Shown one piece after another: positions 27,911-35,318 of a stretch of DNA of 64,000 nucleotides. Source of the stretch: Deltaproteobacteria bacterium. GTDB lineage: Bacteria > Desulfobacterota > Desulfuromonadia > Desulfuromonadales > Geopsychrobacteraceae. Position numbers and translations under genes: made by a program. Each line of letters starts with the position of its first letter. Within the stretch, counting starts at the first letter, position 1. Under the pieces are notes generated by a model. That model ran no database searches and had not been told where the DNA came from. It saw nothing but the letters and a program-made list of their open reading frames with translations. The stretch covers positions 124,001-188,000 of the forward strand of contig JAJRRT010000107.1 of the NCBI GenBank assembly GCA_024279255.1. Direction: 5' to 3'.

Positions 27911-28062
27911 TTTTCTATATTTTCGACAATCTCTTCATCGGTCTTCCGCACGGGAGGACTGCAGGAATTAGACATTCAAGTCTGAACCCCCATCCGTGGC
28001 AGAATCCAGCGATTTAACACTATCCAACCCGCCATAATACCGAGAAACCAAAGTAGCTCCAT
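27907..28062 (-). CDS. candidate small membrane selenoprotein (in-frame UGA as Sec)
   Basis: ATG at 28062 has a strong RBS (AAAGGAG, 9-bp spacing). The first 28 codons encode one TM helix and a basic turn (MELLWFLGIMAGWIVLNRW, then ILPRMGVQT); TGA follows at 27978-27976. The frame then continues for 22 sensible codons (MSNSCSPPVRKTDEEIVENI plus EK) to a TAA that abuts the terminator. With TGA read as Sec the protein has 51 residues and a U-MSNS-C redox-like motif. A SECIS-like hairpin lies at the right distance downstream (27941-27959). It follows the nrfD-type gene of the molybdoenzyme operon. If UGA is a stop, the product is a 28-aa membrane peptide. Sec reading is an inference. Confidence 0.6.
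27941..27959 (-). promoter_or_regulatory. bSECIS-like stem-loop in the selenoprotein reading frame
   Basis: Starting 16 nt after the UGA: GUCCUCC / GGAAGAC stem with one A-C mismatch and apical loop CGUGC. A G is the second loop base, followed by U, about 25 nt from the UGA. This agrees with the loose bacterial SECIS rule (short upper stem, G in the first two loop positions, 16-37 nt from UGA). It is weak evidence alone, but supports the Sec reading. Confidence 0.45.
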
Positions 28063-28139
28063 AGTTACGTTCTCCTTTGTCACAAGCATAAGTCATCTAT
28101 GCCGAGCAAGCAATCACCTCTTCAGAAACGATCTCCTCT

Positions 28140-28165
28140 AAAAAAGACCGGCCCGAAGGCCGGCC
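28140..28165 (-). terminator. intrinsic terminator downstream of the NrfD gene
   Basis: On the minus strand GGCCGGCC-TTCG-GGCCGGTC followed by TTTTTT. It ends transcription from the molybdoenzyme operon about 85 bp past the nrfD stop, leaving the selenoprotein on read-through or its own promoter (a weak TTGCTT-N17-TATGCT is visible between). Confidence 0.8.
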
Positions 28166-28183
28166 AAGGAGGTGACGGTAGTA

Positions 28184-28229
28184 AACAGGCCCCCGAAGGT
28201 TCAGCCTTAGCGGGGTTATGTATCCTGTT
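28184..28229 (-). ncRNA. candidate structured RNA element between nrfD and selenoprotein
   Basis: Minus-strand RNA can fold as an outer stem AACAGG/CCUGUU, an asymmetric internal loop (AUACAUAA against G), a second stem CCCCG/CGGGG and an upper stem AAGG/CCUU capped by CUGAA. It is immediately followed by the terminator at 28140-28165. The arrangement (folded leader, then terminator, then gene) resembles a riboswitch or a 3'-UTR-derived small RNA. I could not match it to a known class. Confidence 0.35.
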
Positions 28230-28248
28230 CGGAAGTTACCCTAGATTT

Positions 28249-29400
28249 CTATGGATGGTGTTCGCTCTTAAGGTCAAGCGACAAAAACTTTTCCACCAAG
28301 GTAAAAACCAGTGCGCTGAAGGCGATACATCCAACAACAAGAACAACCTCACTCACTGATGGCGAATAGGTAAAAAGGCCGTTCGCCAATCCTTCAGTTT
28401 GATAACGCAACGGGTAGAGCTGACCACCGATCGTCATATCGTACCGCATGAAAAACATACCGATCAGTGCCAGCATACTGGCCATCATCGTGCTGAAAGG
28501 CGTTCGATCTTTACGGATCAGCAAAGCCAACGGAATCACCAGCCCGATGAGGATTTCACCCACCCAGAAATTCGCTGACAGGGACCCGTTAATCAAAGCC
28601 ATAACCGGCTCGTAAATTCCGGGCTGCTGACCATAAAGTCCGACAATGATATTCCAGAATACGGAGAAAATGAGCACAAAGAGCACCAGCCTGAGAATGC
28701 GTCCCAAAAGTCTGATTACACGGCAATCTTTTTCGTCCATTTCAATGCCCCGCACAGCATGTTGAAAATACATCACCAGTAGAATCAGTGCGGTCCCGGA
28801 AACCAGGGCGGTAATAATGGTATAGACCGGCAAGAAAGAGCCATGCCAGAACGGACGGGCGAGGATCAGTCCGAACACTGCACCGAGGATAGAGGGTGCC
28901 GCAATAGCAAGCAGAAGACCGATCCTGCCAGTGATCTTTGAAAGCTTATGGTTATCGGTCATCAGAGCATAGAATTCGAGAACCAGAACAGCGAGATAGA
29001 GACCGTAAACAGTCCCCATCCACCAGATACCAGAACTCAAATTAGGTGACAGGATCGTATAGTACATCCTGAACGGATGTTCCAGCTCCATCCCGATGGC
29101 ACCAAAGGCTCCAATAAGACACAATATCGCCAACAGAATGGCCCGGCGGCTGATCGTTTCGAATTCTTTGAAACCAAAGACATGCCCAAGGCTCGAAATC
29201 ATACAAAGCCCGGAGCAAGAAATCGCCAGGAAAACATAGGTCGAAATCAGTATCCCCCAGGGGACACCACGGTTGACATTAAAGGCCTGCTCATGGCCTA
29301 CCCAAAATGTATAGCCAGCCGCTCCAAAAGCAGCAAGCAAACAGGCTCCCAGAATAGCAAACCAAAGAAAATAACCAGGTTTTTTAGTAAGGGTTGACAT
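28249..29400 (-). CDS. NrfD/PsrC-family membrane subunit of molybdoenzyme
   Basis: 383 aa, RBS AGGAGAGACT. Eight to ten TM helices; family features include the opening PWGILISTYVFLAISCSGLCMISSLGHVFGF and HPFRMYYTILSPNLSSGIWWMGTVYG. PsrC-like subunits hold quinone and pass electrons between the quinone pool and the periplasmic FeS subunit, without haem. Last gene of the A-B-C complex; stop at 28249 is followed by a folded RNA and terminator. Assigned family with high confidence; the direction of electron flow is not determinable. Confidence 0.92.
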   Translation of the reverse strand: MSTLTKKPGYFLWFAILGACLLAAFGAAGYTFWVGHEQAFNVNRGVPWGILISTYVFLAISCSGLCMISSLGHVFGFKEFETISRRAILLAILCLIGAFGAIGMELEHPFRMYYTILSPNLSSGIWWMGTVYGLYLAVLVLEFYALMTDNHKLSKITGRIGLLLAIAAPSILGAVFGLILARPFWHGSFLPVYTIITALVSGTALILLVMYFQHAVRGIEMDEKDCRVIRLLGRILRLVLFVLIFSVFWNIIVGLYGQQPGIYEPVMALINGSLSANFWVGEILIGLVIPLALLIRKDRTPFSTMMASMLALIGMFFMRYDMTIGGQLYPLRYQTEGLANGLFTYSPSVSEVVLVVGCIAFSALVFTLVEKFLSLDLKSEHHP

Positions 29401-29408
29401 AGTCTCTC

Positions 29409-29963
29409 CTAAATCAAATAGAACAAAAACGGCTTGGTGCCCAATTCCGGCTTAAGAACCCGATGCTTGTTCTTGGCCAACAGGATCGAAACCTCACTAT
29501 TGGGGTCATTCAGATCACCAAAGGTTCTGACCTTGGTCGGGCAGGTTTCAACACAAGCTGGTATTCCTCCAACCAGGGTGCGCTGGATACAGAAGGTACA
29601 TTTGTCAATAATACCTTTTTCACTATCGTAGAAACGCGCATCGTAGGGGCAGGCCAACATGCAATACTTACAACCAATGCATTTATCTGGGTTAACAGTA
29701 ACAATACCCCCCGAAGTAATTCCGGTAGCACTTGTCGGGCAAACACTATTGCACGGCGGATTTTCACACTGGTTACACTGACTGGGCGTAAAGCTCTGAC
29801 CCAAATTTGGATAAGTGCCACGGACAGGCTCTTCAGTCACCCAGTTCCGATAAGTCTCTCCACCCACCGGGACATCGTTTTCTACCTTGCAAGCCACCGT
29901 ACAAGCCTTGCAGTCGATGCACCGCCGGGTGTCGAGGACGATGGCGAAGCGTTGTTTCTTCAT
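29409..29963 (-). CDS. 4Fe-4S ferredoxin-type electron-transfer subunit (PsrB-like)
   Basis: 184 aa; ATG at 29963 chosen because the GTG at 29972 is inside the AAGGAGTG ribosome binding site. Four cubane motifs: CIDCKACTVAC, CNQCENPPCNSVCP, CIGCKYCMLACP and CTFC...CVETCP. This is the DmsB/PsrB/PhsB architecture carrying electrons between catalytic and membrane subunits on the periplasmic side. 8 bp from the nrfD-type gene and 28 bp from the catalytic gene, thus one operon. Confidence 0.94.
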   Translation of the reverse strand: MKKQRFAIVLDTRRCIDCKACTVACKVENDVPVGGETYRNWVTEEPVRGTYPNLGQSFTPSQCNQCENPPCNSVCPTSATGITSGGIVTVNPDKCIGCKYCMLACPYDARFYDSEKGIIDKCTFCIQRTLVGGIPACVETCPTKVRTFGDLNDPNSEVSILLAKNKHRVLKPELGTKPFLFYLI

Positions 29964-29991
29964 TTTTTCCACTCCTTAACAGCGAACCCTT

Positions 29992-32193
29992 TTATGCCGG
30001 GCTTATTTCGACGAAGGTCTGATGCATGGCAACATTGCCCGAGATCGGCTCAAGTTTGTCTTCTATCAACGCGGCATCGCAGGCACCACGACCATAGATC
30101 AGCGACTGGCCCTTGGAGATGACTCCAAAACCGTGTGCCATATAGACACAATCTGGACGGATTTTATCAGTAACCTCAAGTTTAAGGGTTCCTTCACCGA
30201 CATTACTCTTCACCTTGACCAATTGCCCGTCACGCAGACCCATTTTAGATGCCGACTGAGTATTCAACCAAAGTGTATTTTCTGGCATCAGGTCGTGTAG
30301 ATAGGCATTATTTGCCGTGGTTCCATGAGTGAAGTAGGCACTACGCCCGACCAATAATCGAAACTTATTTGCCGGGACCTCTTCATGACGGTTATAGACC
30401 GGCAGCGGATCGAGGCCCTTCTTGACGTAATTAGCAGAATATATTTCTATCTTGCCCGTTTTTGTCCTCAGACGTTTGCCCTTAGTCAAGCCATAAGACG
30501 GCTCGACCTTCATGTAGTGAACACCCTTAGTTTTCAGATCTTGTAGAATTTTAGGGTTTTTGCTGACCTGATGATGGATATGCTCATCAATCGTAAAATC
30601 GAAGGTCTCAGCAATCTCGGAACCAAGTCGTTTGGCCAGGTTCTGCATAATCCAGAGATTCGGTTTACTCTCGAACATCGGAGAGATACACGGCTGGCGG
30701 AAGGCAACAACCGGCACTAAGCCGCCGATCGATTCAAGCGGATCCTGCCGTTCAAGATAAGTCGCCTCAGGTAACACCACATCGGAATACCAGGCGGTAT
30801 CGCTCATGGCAATATCAATAGTACAGATGAAATCCATCTGATCCATCATCTTCAGAGTCTTGGTCCGATTAGGAACCGACATCACCACATTCTGCTTGTA
30901 GATCATCATCCCTTTAACAGGATAAGGTTTTCCCTCTAGAATCCGATCACGTAATGCCGTCCAGGATCCATCTTTTTCGGAGAGGAAAGCAGCGCTACCC
31001 TTATCAAGACGTTCGGGAACGTCATCATACCAAGGTGCCAGATAATCGTGCTTCTGCAATTTAATCCGACTGTTTGGTACCAACCCACCTTCAGTGTCCC
31101 AGTTGCCAACCACGACGTTGAGGATCGCCATAGCACGGCGCAACTGAACATCATCGGTAGCAAACGAAGAACGACGTCCGGGATAGAAAACTGCCTTGGG
31201 CGCGGCTTTGGCAAACTCACGTGCGATGCGTCGGATGTCCTGGGCCGAAATTTCACATTCCTTGGCGGCCCATTCAGGCGTATAGGGCTTGATATGCGGC
31301 ACCAACTGCTCGAAACCAACAGTCATCTCTTCGATGAACGTCTTGGCGTAACGTCCCTCGCTGACGATTACGTTAATCATGGCCAGAACAAACGCCATAT
31401 CTGTGCCCGGCTTGATCGGGAACCACTCATCTGCCTTGGCCGCAGTTTTAGTGAAGCGCGGGTCAAGGTAAACAAGTTTGCGCCGCCCACCGTCACCCTT
31501 GAGTTGATCAATCGAATCAGGCGTGATCAACGCTTCACTGCGGTTGGCGCCAGCCATAATAATGTAATCAGCATTGAGGACATCTGGAGTCGGAAAGGTC
31601 CCATAGGTTGCACTAAAGCCCTGAATATTCGACGATAAGCAAAGTGTCGGGTGACGCACAGTGTTCGGAGACCCAAAACACTCAGCCATCTGCAGGAAAA
31701 AATGTTCCTGAAAAGTCCCCTCGGTCGATGCAAACATAACCCCGGCGCGCGTATACTTTTCAGCAATCTCATTCATATTTTTTGCGACGAGATCAAGAGC
31801 TTCATCCCAACTTGCACGGCGCCATTTCCCCTCACCCCGTTTTCCAGCACGGATCAGGGGAAACTTGAGCCGATCAGGATCATAAACAACCTTGACTCCA
31901 GCATTACCACGCGCACAGAGCATACCGCGACTTTTGATATACTCAGGGTTCGGATCCAACTTGTGGATACGACCGTCACGGACCCGGGCGATAACCCCAC
32001 ACTTGTTGACACACATGCCGCAAGCAGTAAAGACATCTTTAGTCTTTCCTACTGTCGACGTTGTGACTTCACCGGAGGACGCCAGCGCTTTGAGTACCGT
32101 TGCCTGTGACCCGACTGTTGCTACAGCCAGAGCACAACCTGAAGTACCCAGAAAACGCCGACGACTCAGTTTTTTATTGATCAGTCCTGCCAC
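29992..32193 (-). CDS. Tat-exported molybdopterin oxidoreductase, PsrA/PhsA-like catalytic subunit
   Basis: 733 aa, GTG start with AGGAGT 6 bp upstream. Tat signal SRRRFLGTSG; N-terminal 4Fe-4S motif CGMCVNKC...MLCARG; likely molybdenum ligand Cys in HPTLCLSSN at about residue 185; PGRRSSFATDD and DVVLPEATYLERQD are shared with polysulfide/thiosulfate reductase catalytic subunits; C-terminal molybdopterin-binding domain. It probably reduces a sulfur, arsenic or selenium oxyanion or polysulfide in the periplasm; the substrate cannot be read from sequence. A dedicated TorD-like chaperone and the tat genes are also in this window. Confidence 0.9.
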   Translation of the reverse strand: MAGLINKKLSRRRFLGTSGCALAVATVGSQATVLKALASSGEVTTSTVGKTKDVFTACGMCVNKCGVIARVRDGRIHKLDPNPEYIKSRGMLCARGNAGVKVVYDPDRLKFPLIRAGKRGEGKWRRASWDEALDLVAKNMNEIAEKYTRAGVMFASTEGTFQEHFFLQMAECFGSPNTVRHPTLCLSSNIQGFSATYGTFPTPDVLNADYIIMAGANRSEALITPDSIDQLKGDGGRRKLVYLDPRFTKTAAKADEWFPIKPGTDMAFVLAMINVIVSEGRYAKTFIEEMTVGFEQLVPHIKPYTPEWAAKECEISAQDIRRIAREFAKAAPKAVFYPGRRSSFATDDVQLRRAMAILNVVVGNWDTEGGLVPNSRIKLQKHDYLAPWYDDVPERLDKGSAAFLSEKDGSWTALRDRILEGKPYPVKGMMIYKQNVVMSVPNRTKTLKMMDQMDFICTIDIAMSDTAWYSDVVLPEATYLERQDPLESIGGLVPVVAFRQPCISPMFESKPNLWIMQNLAKRLGSEIAETFDFTIDEHIHHQVSKNPKILQDLKTKGVHYMKVEPSYGLTKGKRLRTKTGKIEIYSANYVKKGLDPLPVYNRHEEVPANKFRLLVGRSAYFTHGTTANNAYLHDLMPENTLWLNTQSASKMGLRDGQLVKVKSNVGEGTLKLEVTDKIRPDCVYMAHGFGVISKGQSLIYGRGACDAALIEDKLEPISGNVAMHQTFVEISPA

Positions 32194-32296
32194 GTCAGAC
32201 TCCTCTTCGACTTGCCGGTTTAATCTTAAACAAGACCTACCGGCTCAACTATCAACCCAACAATATAGATACTTGGATACCTTAAAGTAAAAAACA

Positions 32297-32324
32297 GGGA
32301 GAGAGGAGCTAACTCCTCCCTCCC
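32297..32324 (-). terminator. hairpin with T-run between porin and catalytic subunit genes
   Basis: Minus strand GGGAGGGAGGAG-TTAG-CTCCTCTCTCCC, then TGTTTTTTAC. It lies 11 bp past the porin stop and 103 bp before the molybdoenzyme start. It may terminate most cytochrome/porin transcripts and so tune the ratio with the enzyme subunits, or separate two units. Confidence 0.7.
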
Positions 32325-32335
32325 GAATGAAACTT

Positions 32336-33826
32336 TTAAAACTTGATCGTCAGAGACGCATTAACATCATATGCTGAGTCAACCACTGGGAAGAAAGCAT
32401 GGGTCGTCATCGGCATGACCTCTTCAATCTTCTGAGGAGTACCTACGACTGAACCGCTACCACTGTACTCATAATCATAGTAGAGCCCTGCCAGGCGGAT
32501 GAACATCTTCGGATTGACATCAATAATGTAATAGGCTTCACCGACATGGCCACGGGTCGCAAGCTTGCTCCCCAGGACATCATCACCTGCTTGATTAAAG
32601 GGTGTCCAGTACTGTGAACCATAGTTATACTCAACACCAAACTTACCCATAGGAGCAGGGACCTGCACCCCGACGTAGACCGAGTAACCATCACGCTCTG
32701 TTTTGTCTGCAACATCAGGAACGATTGCGCCTGTCATATCAAAGGTAGGATCTGAAAGTAGTCCTCCGAACATACCTGCCTGGCCACTCGGTTTGGTCTG
32801 AGTATAGCCGAAAGAACCGAACCATTTGATACCATTCTCTTCTTCGCGGGAAAAACCCAGACCAGCGAGTATGATATCACCTATATTGTTCTCAGCCATC
32901 ATCCGCGAAACAAAGGTATTTGTCGCCGGGCTGAAGTCCGCAACAGAAAAAGGCAGCACCGCAAGGCCTGTAAATCCATCAGTTACGTCCAGAGCCATAA
33001 AAGCTGTAGCCTGAATAAAGGTCTCACCATCATCCATGATATCAATATTAAATCCACCCAGATGGGTATCTTCAACGGTGGATTTAGTTGCCAGTGTCAT
33101 CAGACTGCCATTATTGACATCTGACTCATATCCTTGGCCATAACAGAAGCGCACGACTTGCCCTTCGACACCAGTCACTTCACCCAGGTTGTAACCGATG
33201 GTCGCACCGTCAAAGTTGAAGTTAACTAGGTGTCCAGAAGGGGTCCCACCCCGTTTTTCATTTTCACGAATGTGCAGTGGCGGGCCATAAGTCGAGGGAC
33301 GGCGGCCAATGGAAAGGTAGAAATTGCTATCGGCAATATGCTTCCAATTAAAGTAGGCACGCTCTACACGCAAGAAGTCACCGGTAGGGTCACCGCTATT
33401 GGTACCGTCCATTGTATATGAGAGACTGTCCATGAAGTGGACACCAGTTGAATCACCCCAGGTTTTGTACATATTGAGACGGCCGGCAAATGAAACATTA
33501 TCTGCGACCTTAGCCTTCATACCTAGACGAAGACGAGTCGTGTAGCTGATGTCATTATCAACATCATATTTAGCCTGAACAAAATTAGGGATTCCCCCAG
33601 GATTTGTATTCATCCAAAAGCGAACATCTTTACGCGACGTGGAATCGGCCTTAACCCGCAGATCACCGTACCAGCTGATTTTGTCGGTCGCAACATGCCG
33701 CTCAGCCTTATCAAGTCGTTCACTGAGTTCATCAAGCTGCTCCTGCAAGTCGTCGATGGTAGCTGCCATGACCGTGGCAGGGGCCAGCAGCAGCAGGGCC
33801 ATCAATAGGGTTAAAAACTTGTTCAT
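32336..33826 (-). CDS. outer-membrane beta-barrel protein, DUF3373-like
   Basis: 496 aa; ATG at 33826 follows GGAGGTATTAAAG, and the upstream GTG lies within that RBS. Signal peptide (1-22), a short coiled coil (DLQEQLDELSERLDKAERH) typical of trimeric or DUF3373/OprO-like porins, then many amphipathic strands and a C-terminal Phe (TIKF) expected for Bam-folded barrels. DUF3373 proteins are common in Geobacter, often beside respiratory genes. It may let the electron acceptor into the periplasm. 37 bp downstream of the cytochrome gene. Confidence 0.8.
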   Translation of the reverse strand: MNKFLTLLMALLLLAPATVMAATIDDLQEQLDELSERLDKAERHVATDKISWYGDLRVKADSTSRKDVRFWMNTNPGGIPNFVQAKYDVDNDISYTTRLRLGMKAKVADNVSFAGRLNMYKTWGDSTGVHFMDSLSYTMDGTNSGDPTGDFLRVERAYFNWKHIADSNFYLSIGRRPSTYGPPLHIRENEKRGGTPSGHLVNFNFDGATIGYNLGEVTGVEGQVVRFCYGQGYESDVNNGSLMTLATKSTVEDTHLGGFNIDIMDDGETFIQATAFMALDVTDGFTGLAVLPFSVADFSPATNTFVSRMMAENNIGDIILAGLGFSREEENGIKWFGSFGYTQTKPSGQAGMFGGLLSDPTFDMTGAIVPDVADKTERDGYSVYVGVQVPAPMGKFGVEYNYGSQYWTPFNQAGDDVLGSKLATRGHVGEAYYIIDVNPKMFIRLAGLYYDYEYSGSGSVVGTPQKIEEVMPMTTHAFFPVVDSAYDVNASLTIKF

Positions 33827-33863
33827 CTTTAATACCTCCACAAAAAAAAGTTAAAATCTCTTC

Positions 33864-34187
33864 TCAGCCACAGGTTTCAGGCTGATCAGAGTCAACGGCA
33901 TGGTCATACAGAAACTGATTAACATCCTGGAGATCCTTGTCGGAAAACTTGCTCCAAGCATCAGGATTTTTCTTATGCTTGTTTTTTTCAAAGAAGCGAT
34001 CCCACTGCATTTGGGTTTTAGACAGCGGAGTTAGCTCGCCGCCTTCAGCACCAGCAACATGACAGGTCTTACAATTTTTCTTATAGAGGTATTTCCCCTT
34101 ACGTGAGTTACCACCTTCTGAGGCCAACACTGCAGTTGAAGCAAATACCACAAGCATCAATACGATCAGAACCTTCATCAATTTCAT
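33864..34187 (-). CDS. periplasmic monohaem cytochrome c
   Basis: 107 aa with signal peptide (1-22) and one haem-binding motif CKTCH near residue 39. A distal Met candidate lies in SKTQMQWDRFF. The helical C-terminus (SDKDLQDVNQFLYDHAV) fits class I cytochrome c. RBS GAAGGAG. First gene after the regulatory region, so probably the first gene of the cytochrome-porin-molybdoenzyme unit; likely shuttles electrons in the periplasm. Confidence 0.9.
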   Translation of the reverse strand: MKLMKVLIVLMLVVFASTAVLASEGGNSRKGKYLYKKNCKTCHVAGAEGGELTPLSKTQMQWDRFFEKNKHKKNPDAWSKFSDKDLQDVNQFLYDHAVDSDQPETCG

Positions 34188-34350
34188 TTCCTACTCCTTC
34201 TTAAACTTTAGTAAAAGATAAGGTCGTAAATGAGCGAATCCACATTTACGAAAGTTAATATCATTGTAGACTATTTTTAGCAACAAGTAGCTGGCCTGCG
34301 CAAAAAATAAATACAAACTATCCTATATCGGGATCTTTAAATATAGTGCT

Positions 34351-34367
34351 ATCAAGATATATGCCAA
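34351..34367 (-). promoter_or_regulatory. candidate sigma-54 promoter for the cytochrome/molybdoenzyme operon
   Basis: Minus-strand TTGGCATATATCTTGAT fits the -24/-12 pattern TTGGCA-N6-TTG with exactly 10 bp between GG and the -12 G; the usual -12 GC is GA here, which weakens it. It is 164 bp upstream of the cytochrome gene and about 75-190 bp downstream of the palindromic sites, the distance expected for enhancer binding by the NtrC-type activator encoded upstream. Confidence 0.45.
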
Positions 34368-34440
34368 CCTGAATAAATAGCTAATCTACAAGACTTTTGC
34401 TGATTACCCCCCCAAAAAAAAACTATTATCAATACTTTTT

Positions 34441-34457
34441 TGAAACGATTCGTTTCT
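34441..34457. promoter_or_regulatory. upstream activator site 1, palindrome TGAAACG-N3-CGTTTC
   Basis: GAAACGA-T-TCGTTTC is a perfect 7-1-7 dyad. A second site with the same TGAAACG-N3-CGTT arrangement lies about 100 bp further upstream. Between an NtrC-type activator with Fis HTH and its likely target operon, they are good candidates for its binding sites. Confidence 0.55.
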
Positions 34458-34542
34458 AATGTTTCGATTACTAAAGAACACCATTCCTTGCATCTACGGG
34501 TATTAGACAAAAACTATGGCCATTGAAACAAAATGGTTCAGG

Positions 34543-34560
34543 CAACGTTCCGTTTCAATG
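34543..34560. promoter_or_regulatory. upstream activator site 2
   Basis: Minus strand CATTGAAACGGAACGTTG: TGAAACG, 3-bp spacer, CGTTG, matching site 1 at most positions. The 9-bp arm GTTTCAATG (34552-34560) also has an inverted copy CATTGAAAC at 34521-34529, giving a possible third half-site. Confidence 0.45.
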
Positions 34561-34617
34561 CTGGCGTTAAGCCGAGAAAGAAGTTCATCCGGGAAGGAAA
34601 TAGTTAAAAATGAACGC

Positions 34618-34650
34618 AAAAAGGCGCCAGAATACTCTGACGCCTTTTTT
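34618..34650 (-). terminator. intrinsic terminator after the TorD-like gene
   Basis: AAAAAGGCG...CGCCTTTTTT with inner CAGA/TCTG pairing, 24 bp past the stop of the chaperone gene. It isolates the regulator-chaperone unit from the cytochrome operon; A and T runs allow use in both directions. Confidence 0.8.
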
Positions 34651-34673
34651 GATCAAATCAACCTAGAGAGCGG

Positions 34674-35273
34674 TTAACTAACTCCGTACAACTCTTCTTC
34701 TTGCAGGCAGAACGCCAACAGCATCTCAGCAGACCACTGATAAAGGGGATTGGCATCCTCTACCTGAAGTATACGCTGGCAAAATTGTTTGACCCAGGGC
34801 TGCAATAGCGTGTGACAAAAGTCGATCTGTTTCTGACGATAGGCATGACCGGTCTCCAGATCGTCGTCAGACAATGCGGCCATCTCCTTGCCGACAAGAT
34901 AATAGAGAAATTCCAACTCGGTAGAAATAAGATCAGGGGGCTCGCCTCCCTCTTCATGAATCAACCCCTCTCCTTCGTATGCCTGCAGCACACAAAGAGA
35001 GGTCTGCCCCATCAACTGTCCAACTTCTTCAAGATAAACAGAGCCATAAGGGGGCGCTGGCACGCCACCATGCTTGCTGATAAAAAGTGCGGTATACCCG
35101 ACCTGAAGATCACTGAGTTGAGGTGCTAGCGCTGCCGCTGGCGGCTCAAACGACAACAGGCCTACTGCGGTAGCAACCTCTTCTGTCAAATCCTCAATTA
35201 ATGATTGGTCAGGGTAGCTGAATATTCGAGCAAAAAAACGGTAAAGATCCTGACGCTGATGATTCTCAAGCAT
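34674..35273 (-). CDS. TorD/DmsD-family molybdoenzyme chaperone
   Basis: 199 aa all-helical protein. Family features: RFFARIFSYPD near the start, the ALFISKHGGVPAPPYGSVYLEE segment (YxxLF...G...P.YESVY-type motif) and the EPPDLISTELEFLYYLVGKEM motif. Members bind Tat signal peptides of molybdoenzymes and assist cofactor loading before export. The client is very likely the molybdoenzyme at 29992-32193. RBS AAAAGGAG. 45 bp downstream of the sigma-54 activator gene. Confidence 0.88.
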   Translation of the reverse strand: MLENHQRQDLYRFFARIFSYPDQSLIEDLTEEVATAVGLLSFEPPAAALAPQLSDLQVGYTALFISKHGGVPAPPYGSVYLEEVGQLMGQTSLCVLQAYEGEGLIHEEGGEPPDLISTELEFLYYLVGKEMAALSDDDLETGHAYRQKQIDFCHTLLQPWVKQFCQRILQVEDANPLYQWSAEMLLAFCLQEEELYGVS

Positions 35274-35318
35274 ATTTAAAATCTCCTTTTATGGGTCTAT
35301 TCCTTATAGCCCAAGAAG

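Noticed and set aside
29992..32193. Possible selenocysteine as molybdenum ligand in the catalytic subunit
   Set aside because: The frame is open with a Cys (HPTLCLSSN) at the likely ligand position; there is no in-frame TGA.
34395..34415. GGGGGGGTAATCAGCA as a sigma-54 promoter
   Set aside because: The GG-N10-GC spacing can be forced only because of the G run; the element at 34351-34367 matches better.
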